This document shows positions 56,029 through 64,000 of a DNA stretch of 64,000 nt, one piece after another. Under the pieces are notes generated by a model. It was not told where the DNA came from and made no database searches. It saw nothing but the letters and a program-made list of their open reading frames with translations. Source of the DNA: Weissella koreensis KCTC 3621 (GTDB lineage Bacteria > Bacillota > Bacilli > Lactobacillales > Lactobacillaceae); assembly GCF_000277645.1 (NCBI RefSeq), contig NZ_AKGG01000011.1, positions 124,001 to 188,000 of the forward strand. The letters are read 5' to 3'. The position numbers and the translations under genes were made by a program. Within the stretch, counting starts at the first letter, position 1, and each line of letters begins with the position of its first letter.

Positions 56029-56277
56029 ATGCCTATTAACAATTTTTCAAGCCGCTTAAAAAAAGAATTTAATAGTTGGAAAGTCCTTTTTAATCAAGCC
56101 AAGGACGCTAATCACCACTTTCAAAAGGCTCAAGCGGATTTGAAACATGAAATTCCAAAAGCAGAAGAAACGATTGTTGACTTACAACATAAACTTGATT
56201 TATACCAAGAAAAAAATTCTTTTAAAATTAATCGCATTAAAAACACTTCCGAAAAAATAAATCGCAAATTAAAGTAA
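56029..56277 (+). CDS. Small coiled-coil protein downstream of hit
   Basis: An 82-residue, highly charged, probably all-helical protein with heptad-like patterning (residues 20-60) and no cysteine or membrane segment. It starts 3 bp after the hit stop, so it is co-transcribed. Lactobacilli commonly carry a small uncharacterised gene at this place. No domain was recognised. Confidence 0.75.
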   Translation: MPINNFSSRLKKEFNSWKVLFNQAKDANHHFQKAQADLKHEIPKAEETIVDLQHKLDLYQEKNSFKINRIKNTSEKINRKLK

Positions 56278-56285
56278 GAATTGGA

Positions 56286-56322
56286 AACCTAAGTTACTTT
56301 TATAAAGTAACCTCGGTTTTTA
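56286..56322 (+). terminator. Terminator after the hit unit
   Basis: AACCTAAGTTACTTT pairs with AAGTAACCTCGGTT over a TATA loop, followed by TTTTTATT. One mismatch is in the stem. Confidence 0.8.
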
Positions 56323-56436
56323 TTCTTTATCAAAGATAACAATGTTTTTACGTATTCAATTTTATATAATTAATGATATTAATAGTTTCTATTAATAATA
56401 TTATTTTAGAAGCAATACATTCAAAAGGAGAAATAC

Positions 56437-56796
56437 ATGATTTTATTCTTGACCACTATTATTGCATTAGAACATCTTATTTTTATGCTTATTGAAATAT
56501 TTGCTAAGCCTGAATTACAATCTAAATCGTTTGATTTGCCAACATCATTCTTAGAAAATCCCTACGCTAAAAGTGCTTTGGGAAATCAAGGAATTTACAA
56601 TGGAATGTTAGCAGTAACCATTATTCTATCTAATTTTCTAATCCCATACCCTCAACTAAAAACCATCTTAATTTTGTTAATGTTTTATATTTCAGTTGTT
56701 GGGATCTATGGTTCACTTACCGTGACGAAAAAAATATTCTTTATTCAATCCTTACCAGCGATGATCACAATGCTTCTTATCTTTATTACTAAATAA
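56437..56796 (+). CDS. DUF1304 family membrane protein
   Basis: A 119-residue protein with four hydrophobic helices. Family marks are the N-terminal ALEHLIFMLIEIFA and NQGIYNGMLA near residue 50. Function unknown. The ATG follows AAGGAGAAA. Flanked by terminators, it is probably monocistronic. Confidence 0.85.
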   Translation: MILFLTTIIALEHLIFMLIEIFAKPELQSKSFDLPTSFLENPYAKSALGNQGIYNGMLAVTIILSNFLIPYPQLKTILILLMFYISVVGIYGSLTVTKKIFFIQSLPAMITMLLIFITK

Positions 56797-57049
56797 GTAA
56801 TAAATTAATCGCAAAATTGATAATTTACTGTTTATTACCTATCTTTATGATGCATCCAAAGATTATTTTATCCTAGCCTTAATTATTAACTGATATCAAT
56901 ATATAAAAATAATATGGTATAAAACATTTTTATTTAGAATGGGCATAAAAATTAATATGTTAGATATATTGATTAGTCAAAGTGTAATTGTTAAAATTAA
57001 ATTAGTTAATTATGTGCTTTATATAATCAAACAAACATGGAGGTTTTTA

Positions 57050-57514
57050 ATGAATCATTCTAATACTCTATCAAAAAGTTTCTTATATTCTATAATAATT
57101 ATTGTTCTAGGTTCTATCTCATCTTTTCTCGTCCCTATCTTTTCTAATATGTCGATAAAAGATATTTACAGTTCATTATCATTGCCTGCAATCTCGCCTC
57201 CCAATTGGATTTTTGGACCAGTCTGGATTATTCTCTACATTCTTTTAGGAATTTATCTAGCTAATTCAAATAAGCATAATGTCAAGCTTAATTGGCTGAT
57301 GTACATTCAACTAATCCTAAACTTCATTTGGACCCCTATATTCTTTGGGACAGGTAATTATCTATTAGCATCAATCATCATTGTTTTGATGGATGTTTTC
57401 ACTTTAATAATATTCTACAAAGATAGAAGCAATCATAAGTATTTACTATTGCCCTATATTGTCTGGATACTATTTGCAACGTATTTAACAATATCAGTAT
57501 TCATTATGAATTAA
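57050..57514 (+). CDS. tspO: TspO/MBR family membrane protein
   Basis: A 154-residue tryptophan-rich sensory protein with five helices. The signature SLPAISPPNWIFGPVWIILYILLG lies near residue 40, and LNFIWTPIFFGTGNYLLASI near residue 85. Family members bind porphyrins, sterols or act in stress responses. The frame is open 111 bases further upstream, but GGAGG precedes the ATG at 57050. It is a single gene closed by its own terminator. Confidence 0.9.
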   Translation: MNHSNTLSKSFLYSIIIIVLGSISSFLVPIFSNMSIKDIYSSLSLPAISPPNWIFGPVWIILYILLGIYLANSNKHNVKLNWLMYIQLILNFIWTPIFFGTGNYLLASIIIVLMDVFTLIIFYKDRSNHKYLLLPYIVWILFATYLTISVFIMN

Positions 57515-57518
57515 ATCA

Positions 57519-57554
57519 AAAAAGGCCACTGACAATTCAATCGGTAGGCCTTTT
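57519..57554 (+). terminator. Terminator after tspO
   Basis: AAAAGGCC and GGCCTTTT frame a stem extended by ACTGA/TCGGT with one bulge, followed by T-rich sequence. Confidence 0.75.
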
Positions 57555-57637
57555 AATTTCAACTAACATTTAAGTTGTGATATTATCTTAGATAATTAAA
57601 ATATTGCTTCAATAACTCAAATATGGGAGGTGTTACT

Positions 57638-57865
57638 TTGAAAATAATAATCAATACTAGTTTAATAATTATGCTAATTATAACAATTACCTTAAATTTC
57701 ATGTACGACGCAGACTGGCTCTACCTGGCCATGGCTATTGTATTATTTATATGGCAAGTACCTCAATTTCAGCAAACTAAAAGTCGTACTAATAAATATC
57801 TAGCAATAACGTTTTTAATTTTAGGCATATTCTTCGTTTTTATGAAATTAATTGGGTGGAATTAA
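57638..57865 (+). CDS. Small two- or three-helix membrane protein, unknown function
   Basis: About 75 residues with hydrophobic stretches near residues 3-22, 27-40 and 54-72, separated by a QQTKSRTNK polar loop. The TTG start fits because GGGAGG lies eight bases upstream; the apparent ATG at 57623 overlaps that site. No domain was recognised. It is flanked by tspO and the convergent aldo-keto reductase. Confidence 0.65.
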   Translation: MKIIINTSLIIMLIITITLNFMYDADWLYLAMAIVLFIWQVPQFQQTKSRTNKYLAITFLILGIFFVFMKLIGWN

Positions 57866-57929
57866 AATATTCGATGGTAAACTAACCATTTTATAAACAT
57901 ACTTAAATTTGAATATATTGGGTACTTAC

Positions 57930-58871
57930 TTAAGCTTTGCCTTCCCAACCGCCTTTAGTATTAACGTTTGCTTCCAAAGCAGCCGTTTCTAATTGCTTCA
58001 TCTCAAAATCACTTAATTGAATATTTAATGCCAGTTTTGCATCAGAAACCTGAGGCAACTTAGTCACACCAAGAATGGGTGTTGTTCCTTTTTTAATAGC
58101 CCAAGCAACCGCAATCTGCGCAGGATTGACTTGGTGAACATCTGCAATCTGATTCATTAAATCTAGCAAATTATCCATCTTAGAGAATATTGGATTATAT
58201 GTTTTTCCACGAGTGGAATCAGCTGGCATTGGATTATCAATATTGTACTTTCCAGACAAAGCTCCTTGCTCCAAAACCATGTATGAGAAAAACTCAATGT
58301 CATTATTTTTACTATATTCTAATAGACCAGAATCAATTGATGCTGGATATAACAAACTAAAATGATTTTGAACTGCATCAAGTTTTATCCCGTGTGGTGC
58401 TAAAATTTCTTGAACTCTTTTTACTTGTTCCAGATCATGATTAGATACACCAATCCGCTTAACCTTACCTGACTTTACAACATCTACAAGATATGGCGTC
58501 CATCGTTCAATATCAGCAGCATTATGAATCCAGTACATATCAATGTAATCAGTACCCAAACGTTCAAGACTACCATTTAACATGTCCATAATTGGGTTTT
58601 CGGCATTATCATTCTGCATTCCTGGGGTAAATTTATCAGAAATAGTTAAATCTTTACGAATATAATTTTTAGCTAATAACCCTAAAATTTTTTCAGATTG
58701 ACCATTCGCATAAGCATAAGCTGTATCAAATAATTTAAGATCATTATCTATTGCTGCATCAAAGACTGATTTTAATTCATTAACGCCTAAATTATTACCA
58801 AATACAACGTTACCGCCAGCTGCTCCGCCGACCCCCCATGACCATGTTCCAATTGCAATTTTATTTTTCAT
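57930..58871 (-). CDS. Aldo/keto reductase
   Basis: A 313-residue TIM-barrel NADPH oxidoreductase. Catalytic residues are visible: Asp and Tyr in LFDTAYAYANGQSE near residue 46, Lys in SDKFTPGM near residue 79 and His in DMYWIHNAAD near residue 112. ISNHDLE-type GVSNHDLEQV near residue 140 and AWAIKKGTTPILGVTK near residue 260 fit the family. Substrate unknown. It is last of a three-gene cluster with an acetyltransferase and an SDR, divergent from a LysR gene. Confidence 0.9.
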   Translation of the reverse strand: MKNKIAIGTWSWGVGGAAGGNVVFGNNLGVNELKSVFDAAIDNDLKLFDTAYAYANGQSEKILGLLAKNYIRKDLTISDKFTPGMQNDNAENPIMDMLNGSLERLGTDYIDMYWIHNAADIERWTPYLVDVVKSGKVKRIGVSNHDLEQVKRVQEILAPHGIKLDAVQNHFSLLYPASIDSGLLEYSKNNDIEFFSYMVLEQGALSGKYNIDNPMPADSTRGKTYNPIFSKMDNLLDLMNQIADVHQVNPAQIAVAWAIKKGTTPILGVTKLPQVSDAKLALNIQLSDFEMKQLETAALEANVNTKGGWEGKA

Positions 58872-58913
58872 TTTAAAGCCTCTTACTTCTTTCTTCTAAT
58901 TTATAATTACTAA

Positions 58914-59447
58914 CTATGATAAAAGACGTGCTGGAACACCAACGACAGTACTATCATCCGCGACATCATGAGTAACTACTGAACCAGCACCCACAATTGC
59001 ATTTTTACCGATTGTTACTCCTGGTGTAATCGTACTATTTGCGCCAATCCAAGCATTTTCTTTAATATGAACTGGTTTTAATTCTAAATCGCGCCGTCTA
59101 TTCGGATCTTTAGCATGATTCACAGACACAATGGTTACATTTGGTGCAATGAGAACATTATCGTCGATTACAATACCGCCAACATCAACAAACATCGCAT
59201 TTTTATTAACAAAAACATTTTTACCAAATCTAATATTCGCTCCATAATCCGTTTGAAACGGTAAATTAATTTCTACAGTTTCATCAATATTTGAGTTAGT
59301 TATTATCGAAATTTTTTCCCTAACTGATTTAGGACTTTGCACATTAGTATTTAATTGTTGTATTAATATCTCATTATCTGTTTTAATTTCATTTATATTA
59401 TTAAATTCCGAACTATTAGCAGAAATAATCTTGTTTGTAAATTCCAT
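58914..59447 (-). CDS. Left-handed beta-helix O-acetyltransferase (maltose/galactoside type)
   Basis: About 177 residues. Hexapeptide repeats run from residue 75 to 165 (for example NVLIAPNVTIVSVNHA, with the catalytic His). The C-terminal VTIGKNAIVGAGSVV and VVGVPARLL are typical. The first 60 residues are Asn/Ser-rich and less conserved. The frame continues upstream into the SDR gene; the ATG at 59447 has an AAGAGG 12 bases away. It is probably an acetyl-CoA-dependent sugar acetyltransferase. Confidence 0.85.
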   Translation of the reverse strand: MEFTNKIISANSSEFNNINEIKTDNEILIQQLNTNVQSPKSVREKISIITNSNIDETVEINLPFQTDYGANIRFGKNVFVNKNAMFVDVGGIVIDDNVLIAPNVTIVSVNHAKDPNRRRDLELKPVHIKENAWIGANSTITPGVTIGKNAIVGAGSVVTHDVADDSTVVGVPARLLS

Positions 59448-59454
59448 CTGTCCA

Positions 59455-60210
59455 TTAAACCTCTTGAGCCGTTGGTCGTACAATCATATCTGAAATCGTG
59501 ACATGTTTTGGTTGATCAATAATGTATGCAACTGCATTAGCAATATCCTCAGGGTCGAGAACATTCATTCTTAAGTCTTCAGGGTTAGACCCCGCAAACA
59601 TTTTAGCCATTTCTTTTTCTAGTGCTGGGTTATCTAATGTTGAGTTTAGTTCAGAATTAACTGCACCAGGCGATACGATTGATGATCTAATTCCATGCAA
59701 ACGTTCTTCTTGACGAAGACCTTCCATAATAGCTCGAACGGCAAATTTTGTTCCATTATATACAGCTGATTCAGGATAGACGACATGTCCAGCGACAGAA
59801 TCTGTCGTAATAATGAGACCATCATTTTGTTTTTTCATAATTGGCAAAACTGCCCCAATCCCATGTAAAACTCCCATAATATTTATTTGAATTTCATTTT
59901 CCCAATTTTCATATTTTGCATCTGAAAGATTTTCTCGGGGCATAATACCAGCGTTGTTATATAAAACATCTACTCGACCATATTTGGTCATTGCAAAATC
60001 AATTAGCTTTTTTACGTCTTCTTTACTTGCTACGTCGGTAACCTTATAATCAATCTCGCCATCAATTTCAGTCACGAGTTGCTGTAAGCGTTCTTCACGC
60101 CTAGCACCTAGAATTAATTTTGCTCCTTTGCTAGCAAGTAATTTTGCCGTCGCTGCTCCAATCCCTGATGAAGCCCCTACTATAACTACTACTTTATTTT
60201 CGATTGCCAT
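59455..60210 (-). CDS. Short-chain dehydrogenase/reductase
   Basis: A 251-residue classical SDR. The cofactor motif VVIVGASSGIGAATA is at residue 8, NNAG at residue 86, and the catalytic Ser (TDSVAGH) with YNGTK near residue 151. Basic residues after beta-2 (ARREER) suggest NADP(H). The first gene of a minus-strand cluster, it shares its upstream region with the LysR gene, which probably controls it. Confidence 0.92.
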   Translation of the reverse strand: MAIENKVVVIVGASSGIGAATAKLLASKGAKLILGARREERLQQLVTEIDGEIDYKVTDVASKEDVKKLIDFAMTKYGRVDVLYNNAGIMPRENLSDAKYENWENEIQINIMGVLHGIGAVLPIMKKQNDGLIITTDSVAGHVVYPESAVYNGTKFAVRAIMEGLRQEERLHGIRSSIVSPGAVNSELNSTLDNPALEKEMAKMFAGSNPEDLRMNVLDPEDIANAVAYIIDQPKHVTISDMIVRPTAQEV

Positions 60211-60290
60211 TATTTTTTTCCTCTTTTTAGATTAAGTTTTATCAATAAATATATCTTACTACCATTCATTAATGATGTATAATATCAATA

Positions 60291-60310
60291 TTGCATGTCT
60301 AATTATGCAA
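60291..60310. promoter_or_regulatory. LysR-type operator in the divergent SDR/LysR promoter region
   Basis: TTGCAT, 8 bases, ATGCAA is a perfect inverted repeat, consistent with the T-N11-A form of LysR-family sites. It lies 29 bp before the LysR start and 81 bp before the SDR start. Confidence 0.5.
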
Positions 60311-60338
60311 AAAACGCATACATAGATAAGGATATTTT

Positions 60339-61208
60339 ATGGAAATTCAAACTTTGAAAAATTTCATCTCAGTTATTAACGAAGGGAATATATCTGCTGC
60401 TGCCAAAATAAATAACATTTCACAGTCAACTTTATCAAGACAAATGACTGAACTAGAAAGAGAAATAAATATTAAATTATTCGATCGAGGTAGTCGGAAA
60501 ATTTCATTAACCGAGGCGGGAACAATATATTATCAACGAATTAGAGAACTTCTATTATTACTAAATAGAGCCGAAAAAGAAGTTCATCAAACTAAAATAT
60601 TGTCAGGTGAATTATATATAGGTGCCCCAGAGACTGAAGGTATGGAGATAATTGCAAGTGCAATCAGCAATCTTACGAAAAAGAGCCCTGATATTCGTGT
60701 CCATTTATATAGTGGAAATGCAGAAGATTTGAATTTCAAAATGAATAATGGAATCCTTGATTTTGTAATATCACTTAATAACGATACCCAAAATGCCAAC
60801 TTTATCCGTCTCCCAAAGGCAGATTCTTGGGGAATAATAATGAAGTCCAATGATTCTCTAGCCAATAAACATGAAATAACCCCTGAAATGTTAGAAAATA
60901 GAAAATTAATTATCTCTAATCAAAGTAGTGCAAGAAGTGAACTAGAATCATGGCTAGGATACTCGCTGCTAGATTCACAGATTACTGGTACTTATAATCT
61001 GATTTTTAATGCGGCCCTTTTAGTCCAAAAAGAAATCGGGATTGCCATCGGTATAGACAAATTAATCGAATCAACGGCAATGAATGGCTTAATATTTAAA
61101 CCATTCGCTAACTATCTAACTTCTCATCTAGATATTACTTGGAGTAAAGGGAAAGAATTATCAGAAATTTCATCGGCATTTTTAGAAGAATTAAGAAAGT
61201 TACTTTAA
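60339..61208 (+). CDS. LysR family transcriptional regulator
   Basis: A 289-residue regulator. The N-terminal winged helix has FISVINEGNISAAAKINNISQSTLS-type sequence (residues 9-35) and LFDRGSRKISLTEAG. The effector domain starts near residue 90 (GELYIGAPETEGME). It probably controls the divergent SDR-acetyltransferase-AKR cluster in response to an unknown small molecule. AAGGATATTTT precedes the ATG. Confidence 0.9.
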   Translation: MEIQTLKNFISVINEGNISAAAKINNISQSTLSRQMTELEREINIKLFDRGSRKISLTEAGTIYYQRIRELLLLLNRAEKEVHQTKILSGELYIGAPETEGMEIIASAISNLTKKSPDIRVHLYSGNAEDLNFKMNNGILDFVISLNNDTQNANFIRLPKADSWGIIMKSNDSLANKHEITPEMLENRKLIISNQSSARSELESWLGYSLLDSQITGTYNLIFNAALLVQKEIGIAIGIDKLIESTAMNGLIFKPFANYLTSHLDITWSKGKELSEISSAFLEELRKLL

Positions 61209-61222
61209 GGTAAATAAAAATA

Positions 61223-61256
61223 AGAGAGGTGTCATTATGACCACCCCTCTTTTTTA
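61223..61256 (+). terminator. Terminator after the LysR gene
   Basis: AGAGGTGTCAT pairs with ATGACCACCCCTCT (two small irregularities) and is followed by TTTTTT. It may also serve the convergent GlsB-like gene from the other strand. Confidence 0.75.
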
Positions 61257-61291
61257 ATTTATAGTAACAATTTATTAAATATATTGTAACT

Positions 61292-61534
61292 TTAATTTTT
61301 ACTGCGTCCATATAGCCATGAAACAATTGCTACAATGATAACGGCTCCAATAATAGATGGCACCAATGCCATTCCAGCTACTTGTGGTCCCCAAGAACCA
61401 AATAACATCTCGCCTATCCAAGAACCTGCTAACCCAGCAATAATATTAGCAATCCATCCCATCGATGTCTTTGTAATAGCCCCACCGATAGCTCCAATAA
61501 TTGCACCAATAATAAGTGTCCAAATTAATCCCAT
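61292..61534 (-). CDS. GlsB/YeaQ/YmgE family membrane protein
   Basis: An 80-residue protein with three hydrophobic, glycine-rich helices: TLIIGAIIGAIGGAI, SMGWIANIIAGLAGSWIG and VPSIIGAVIIVAIVSWLYG. This is the transglycosylase-associated family, usually stress-induced. It follows the CsbD-like gene by 32 bp with TAGGAGGAG as ribosome site, forming a two-gene stress unit. Confidence 0.9.
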   Translation of the reverse strand: MGLIWTLIIGAIIGAIGGAITKTSMGWIANIIAGLAGSWIGEMLFGSWGPQVAGMALVPSIIGAVIIVAIVSWLYGRSKN

Positions 61535-61566
61535 AATAGAACTCCTCCTAACATATTTTTTAGCGC

Positions 61567-61773
61567 TTACTTTTTGATCTTTTCTTTTAATTTATCATCC
61601 ATGTCTGATGCTGCATCCTTAACGTCACCTACAACTTCTTTAACCTTACCCATAAATCCTTCAGCTTTTCCTTCGGCTTCAGTCTTAGTGTCACCAGTCA
61701 CCTTACCTGATACTTCCTTAACTTTACCTGTTGTCTGATCCTTCATTCCAGCTAACTTGTCGTCTAAAGCCAT
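61567..61773 (-). CDS. CsbD family stress protein
   Basis: A 68-residue, very hydrophilic, Lys/Glu/Gly-rich protein: ALDDKLAGMKDQTTGKVKEV then GDTKTEAEGKAEGFMGKVKE. CsbD members are general-stress proteins of unknown mechanism. The ATG at 61773 follows AGGAGG at eight bases. An upstream in-frame start adds 13 residues without support. Confidence 0.9.
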   Translation of the reverse strand: MALDDKLAGMKDQTTGKVKEVSGKVTGDTKTEAEGKAEGFMGKVKEVVGDVKDAASDMDDKLKEKIKK

Positions 61774-61883
61774 AATAGATTCCTCCTGTAGTTGTGTAAA
61801 CGAATATTTCATTTAGGGCGTCATTTGTTTGTACTTAATTATAACACAATTAACAAAACGTTACCATTGCCATCGTTTTATAA

Positions 61884-61913
61884 TAAAAAAGCAATAACAT
61901 AAGTCATTGCTTT
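61884..61913 (-). terminator. Terminator after the deoxyribosyltransferase gene
   Basis: On the minus strand AAAGCAATGAC and GTTATTGCTTT form a stem with a short loop, followed by TTTTTTATT. Confidence 0.8.
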
Positions 61914-61928
61914 AAATATAATTTAAAA

Positions 61929-62471
61929 TTAAATGATTTTTGCCTCATATGCTCTTGAAGCGATATCCAAGAAATTAAATGATTCAAACTCATCTGGATT
62001 ATATACATAATTATCAGCACTAAAGCTAACCATCAAATTAACTGGATTTTCATTAATATCGCCATAATAACCTATCACAACTGGTTTATTAGTTCCAACA
62101 GCATATCCAATTTCTATGGCTCCACCCATATCAGGAGCATCAGCAGGATACGTTGCAACCACTAAATCAGCATTATTAATTGCTCGAATATCTGCCTTAT
62201 ACGTCATAGTTGCCCATTCGAAATCTGGCTCAAACTCGCCACCTTCGACAAAGACTAACCCTTTATATTGATGTAACAATGGAACATGGATATGTGCGAT
62301 TGTTGGGTTTTGCAATAATGCTTCATAAGTAGCTAAAGTTGCATCAATTTGTGTTTCAGTCCACCATGAATGAGCTAAATAAACTGAACGAGCTCCTGGA
62401 AGCTTTTCAAGATCTTGGTACTTTTCTTCTAACGCAAGTAGTTCTTTCATAACTTCATTTTCAGATAACAT
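61929..62471 (-). CDS. Nucleoside 2-deoxyribosyltransferase
   Basis: Exchanges the base between deoxynucleosides, a lactobacillus salvage reaction. A 180-residue protein with the family pattern SVYLAHSWWTETQ near residue 29, NPTIAHIHVPLLHQYKGL near residue 55, EWATMTYKADIRAI near residue 83, and GGAIEIGYAVGTNKPVV near residue 115 with the catalytic Glu. A 25-residue helical N-terminal extension precedes the core. The enzyme class I or II cannot be told from sequence here. GGAG precedes the ATG. Confidence 0.88.
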   Translation of the reverse strand: MLSENEVMKELLALEEKYQDLEKLPGARSVYLAHSWWTETQIDATLATYEALLQNPTIAHIHVPLLHQYKGLVFVEGGEFEPDFEWATMTYKADIRAINNADLVVATYPADAPDMGGAIEIGYAVGTNKPVVIGYYGDINENPVNLMVSFSADNYVYNPDEFESFNFLDIASRAYEAKII

Positions 62472-62998
62472 TGTCTAATCTCCTAAAGTATTTGATCTAA
62501 TAAGTTTACGATTTATTTTCTTATTTTTCAAGAAATGAATAATCATGTTACTAATTTATAAGTACTTAAGATACATGAATAATCTAACATGATTTTATAC
62601 GATTAAATGAGACTATAAATTATTATCATAGATGAATTCTTGAACTTTAACCGTAACTTCAATTAGTAAAACATTCAATTTATTCTTAATAATATTAAAA
62701 AAATATATATTGATTATTTTTTTATTTATTACTTAACATTTTTTTGATATTATTAAATTGTTTTGGCTTATTACTGCCCTAAACTTACGTAATAAATCAT
62801 ATACCATTACTATAAGCTATAATTACGAATTAACTTGTTTAGTAGATCTGGATAAAGATCTACAATAAAAATTTAGATCTAAAAATCATTCATGTCTAAA
62901 CATAAATATTCAATAAAATGTCTTATATACATTTACTTAATAAATACGTGCTGAATATCCACGTTAAACTGTTCCCTTTAAGGAGTAGATAATTCGTC
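62472..62998. other. 527-bp AT-rich intergenic region with a cluster of AGATCT palindromes
   Basis: No convincing gene. Three AGATCT hexamers occur in 37 bp (62844, 62856, 62875). The first two form a perfect hairpin, GTAGATCT and AGATCTAC around 6 bases (62842-62863). The third is the centre of the 12-bp palindrome TTTAGATCTAAA (62872-62883). They lie 115-157 bp upstream of the next start and could be an operator array or an RNA hairpin. Confidence 0.45.
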
Positions 62999-63707
62999 AT
63001 GAATAAGATCAAAGAATTATGGACCACTACATTGTGGTTTAAAGTCGTTATCATACTAATTGCAATTTTTATCGCGTATAGTTTACCAAGCTTTGCCGTC
63101 TTTATTGGTTTTATAGGTTTAATTTATTCTTTTATTTCGTATATACGAAAATTATTATTAAAAAAGAAAACAAAATTTAATCCAAACTATCTTTTATTAG
63201 CTGGTTTAATTTTTATAATCATTGGCTCAAGTAATCCTGCTTTTCATAAAGACACTACGAACCAAAATGAGCCAATCTCGTCTTCATCATCTATTAAAAA
63301 GTCTAAAGCAGAGTCTGAAAGCAAAGTTAATTCTGAGAGCAAAGCTAAGGCCAGCTCAGAAAGCAAAGCTAGGTCTGAGAGCAAAGCCAAAGCCACCTCA
63401 GAAAGCAAAGCTAAGTCTGAAAGTCAATTAGAGTCTGAATCCATTGCTTCTAGTGAGTCTGCTGAAGAATCACAAAGAATAGTTAATTCGGAATCAGCCG
63501 CAAGTTCCAGCGTTGCTGCAGCTGCATCTCAAGTACAGCAAGCAAGTCCAAGTTCAATCCACACCAAGTAGCTCTGGTGGTTCTAGAACTGGTAGCCATT
63601 GGGCAATTAAAGACGGTTATGATTGGTCTACTAGAAAAGGGCATTCTCATATTATTCCGGCTGGTGGCGCTCTTCCTGCTGGATATCATTGGGAAGTCGC
63701 CCAATAG
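62999..63707 (+). pseudogene. Membrane protein with Ser-rich SESKA repeats and small C-terminal domain, split by a 4-bp duplication
   Basis: The frame from 62999 encodes two or three N-terminal helices (residues 12-34, 36-52, 65-80) and then a linker of SESKA-type repeats. It stops at 63571 after 190 residues. The next frame carries a conserved-looking C-terminal segment (HWAIKDGYDW ... PAGYHWEVAQ) ending at 63707. Deleting one AGCA of the tandem pair at 63537-63544 joins them into 235 codons. Function is unknown. The C-terminal segment has two GY(D/H)W units and no family was recognised. Confidence 0.7.
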
Positions 63708-63831
63708 ACATTTTTATCGATTAAATATAAACCAACGTATTAATGATTTATGATATTATAGAACAGGCTCAATACCCAGTAAATTTTAGTATTTAGTTTA
63801 ATAAACATTATATTTTTAAGGAGTAGTTGAC

Positions 63832-64000
63832 TTGCATATTAATAAATTGTCGATATTTAGCCTTATTGAAAAGATAATAAATACATTATTTTTTATCTGG
63901 ATTTTTATCATTTTAATCGGGGCTTTATATTCAGACCATCTTTTTTCTTTAGATAATCCTTATCGATTATCCACAATAACTGGTTTGGTCGCATTAATAT
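63832..64000 (+). CDS. Membrane protein, 5' part only (runs off window)
   Basis: The frame opens at a TTG with AAGGAGTAG eight bases upstream and remains open to the edge (56 codons). It shows one clear hydrophobic helix (INTLFFIWIFIILIGALYS) and the beginning of another. Its leader TTTTAAGGAGTAG matches that of the Ser-rich gene 830 bp upstream, so the two may be related in regulation or origin. No domain was recognised. Confidence 0.55.
   Translation, partial: MHINKLSIFSLIEKIINTLFFIWIFIILIGALYSDHLFSLDNPYRLSTITGLVALI

Noticed and set aside
63300..63430. Regular repeats resembling a CRISPR or minisatellite
   Set aside because: They are imperfect codon-level repeats encoding SESKA units in an open frame, without equal spacers.
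63222..63431. Second open frame within the Ser-rich gene
   Set aside because: Product of the repetitive sequence read in another frame; no ribosome site.

Overview
The window looks like chromosomal DNA of a low-GC lactic acid bacterium (Firmicutes, Lactobacillales). The signs are strong purine-rich ribosome binding sites, a PASTA-domain Ser/Thr kinase with its PP2C phosphatase, a comG pseudopilus operon, a T-box leader, DnaB/DnaI-type primosome proteins, FakA/DegV proteins and an H2O-forming-type NADH oxidase. The AT-rich composition and gene set suit a Weissella/Leuconostoc-like or related Lactobacillaceae member. The genus is inference. No transposase, phage gene, CRISPR array, rRNA or tRNA was recognised.

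From 1 to about 55.2 kb every convincing gene is on the minus strand, in compact housekeeping operons. In transcription order these are: priA-fmt-rsmB-prpC-prkC-rsgA-rpe-thiN (14.6 to 4.6 kb), followed by rpmB, asp23-fakA and a nearly complete phosphoglucomutase at the left edge; comGA-GB-GC-GD-GE-GF-GG then a methyltransferase and ackA (20.7 to 14.8 kb); yebC; glpK; nrnA-cshB-yitT-tautomerase; dinB; ruvA-ruvB-queA-tgt-yajC; a T-box-controlled NhaC-family transporter; an SGNH hydrolase-ypmS-yozE-rbgA-rnhB-dprA operon; two tandem DegV proteins (possible FakB partners of FakA); a MarR regulator; NADH oxidase; an OmpR-type two-component system; mutM-coaE-dnaB-dnaI-yibE-yibF; aldose epimerase; topA; trmB.

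From 55.6 kb to the end the window is more accessory and strand-mixed. It holds hit with a small coiled-coil gene, DUF1304 and TspO membrane proteins, and a LysR regulator divergent from an SDR/acetyltransferase/aldo-keto reductase cluster. After these come GlsB- and CsbD-type stress proteins, a nucleoside deoxyribosyltransferase, and two membrane proteins with similar leaders, the second cut by the window edge.

The most notable observations are small lesions readable base by base. comGD has a stop exactly at the conserved Glu+5 of its prepilin motif. comGF is broken by a perfect 23-bp tandem duplication. A histidine kinase seems to have lost one T from a T tract in its first membrane helix. 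A Ser-rich membrane protein is split by a duplicated 4-bp unit. The Tgt protein lacks all three cysteines of the family zinc site. Regulatory signals include the T-box, three cre-like sites (pgm, nox, galM), a perfect inverted repeat over the nox promoter and a LysR-type operator.
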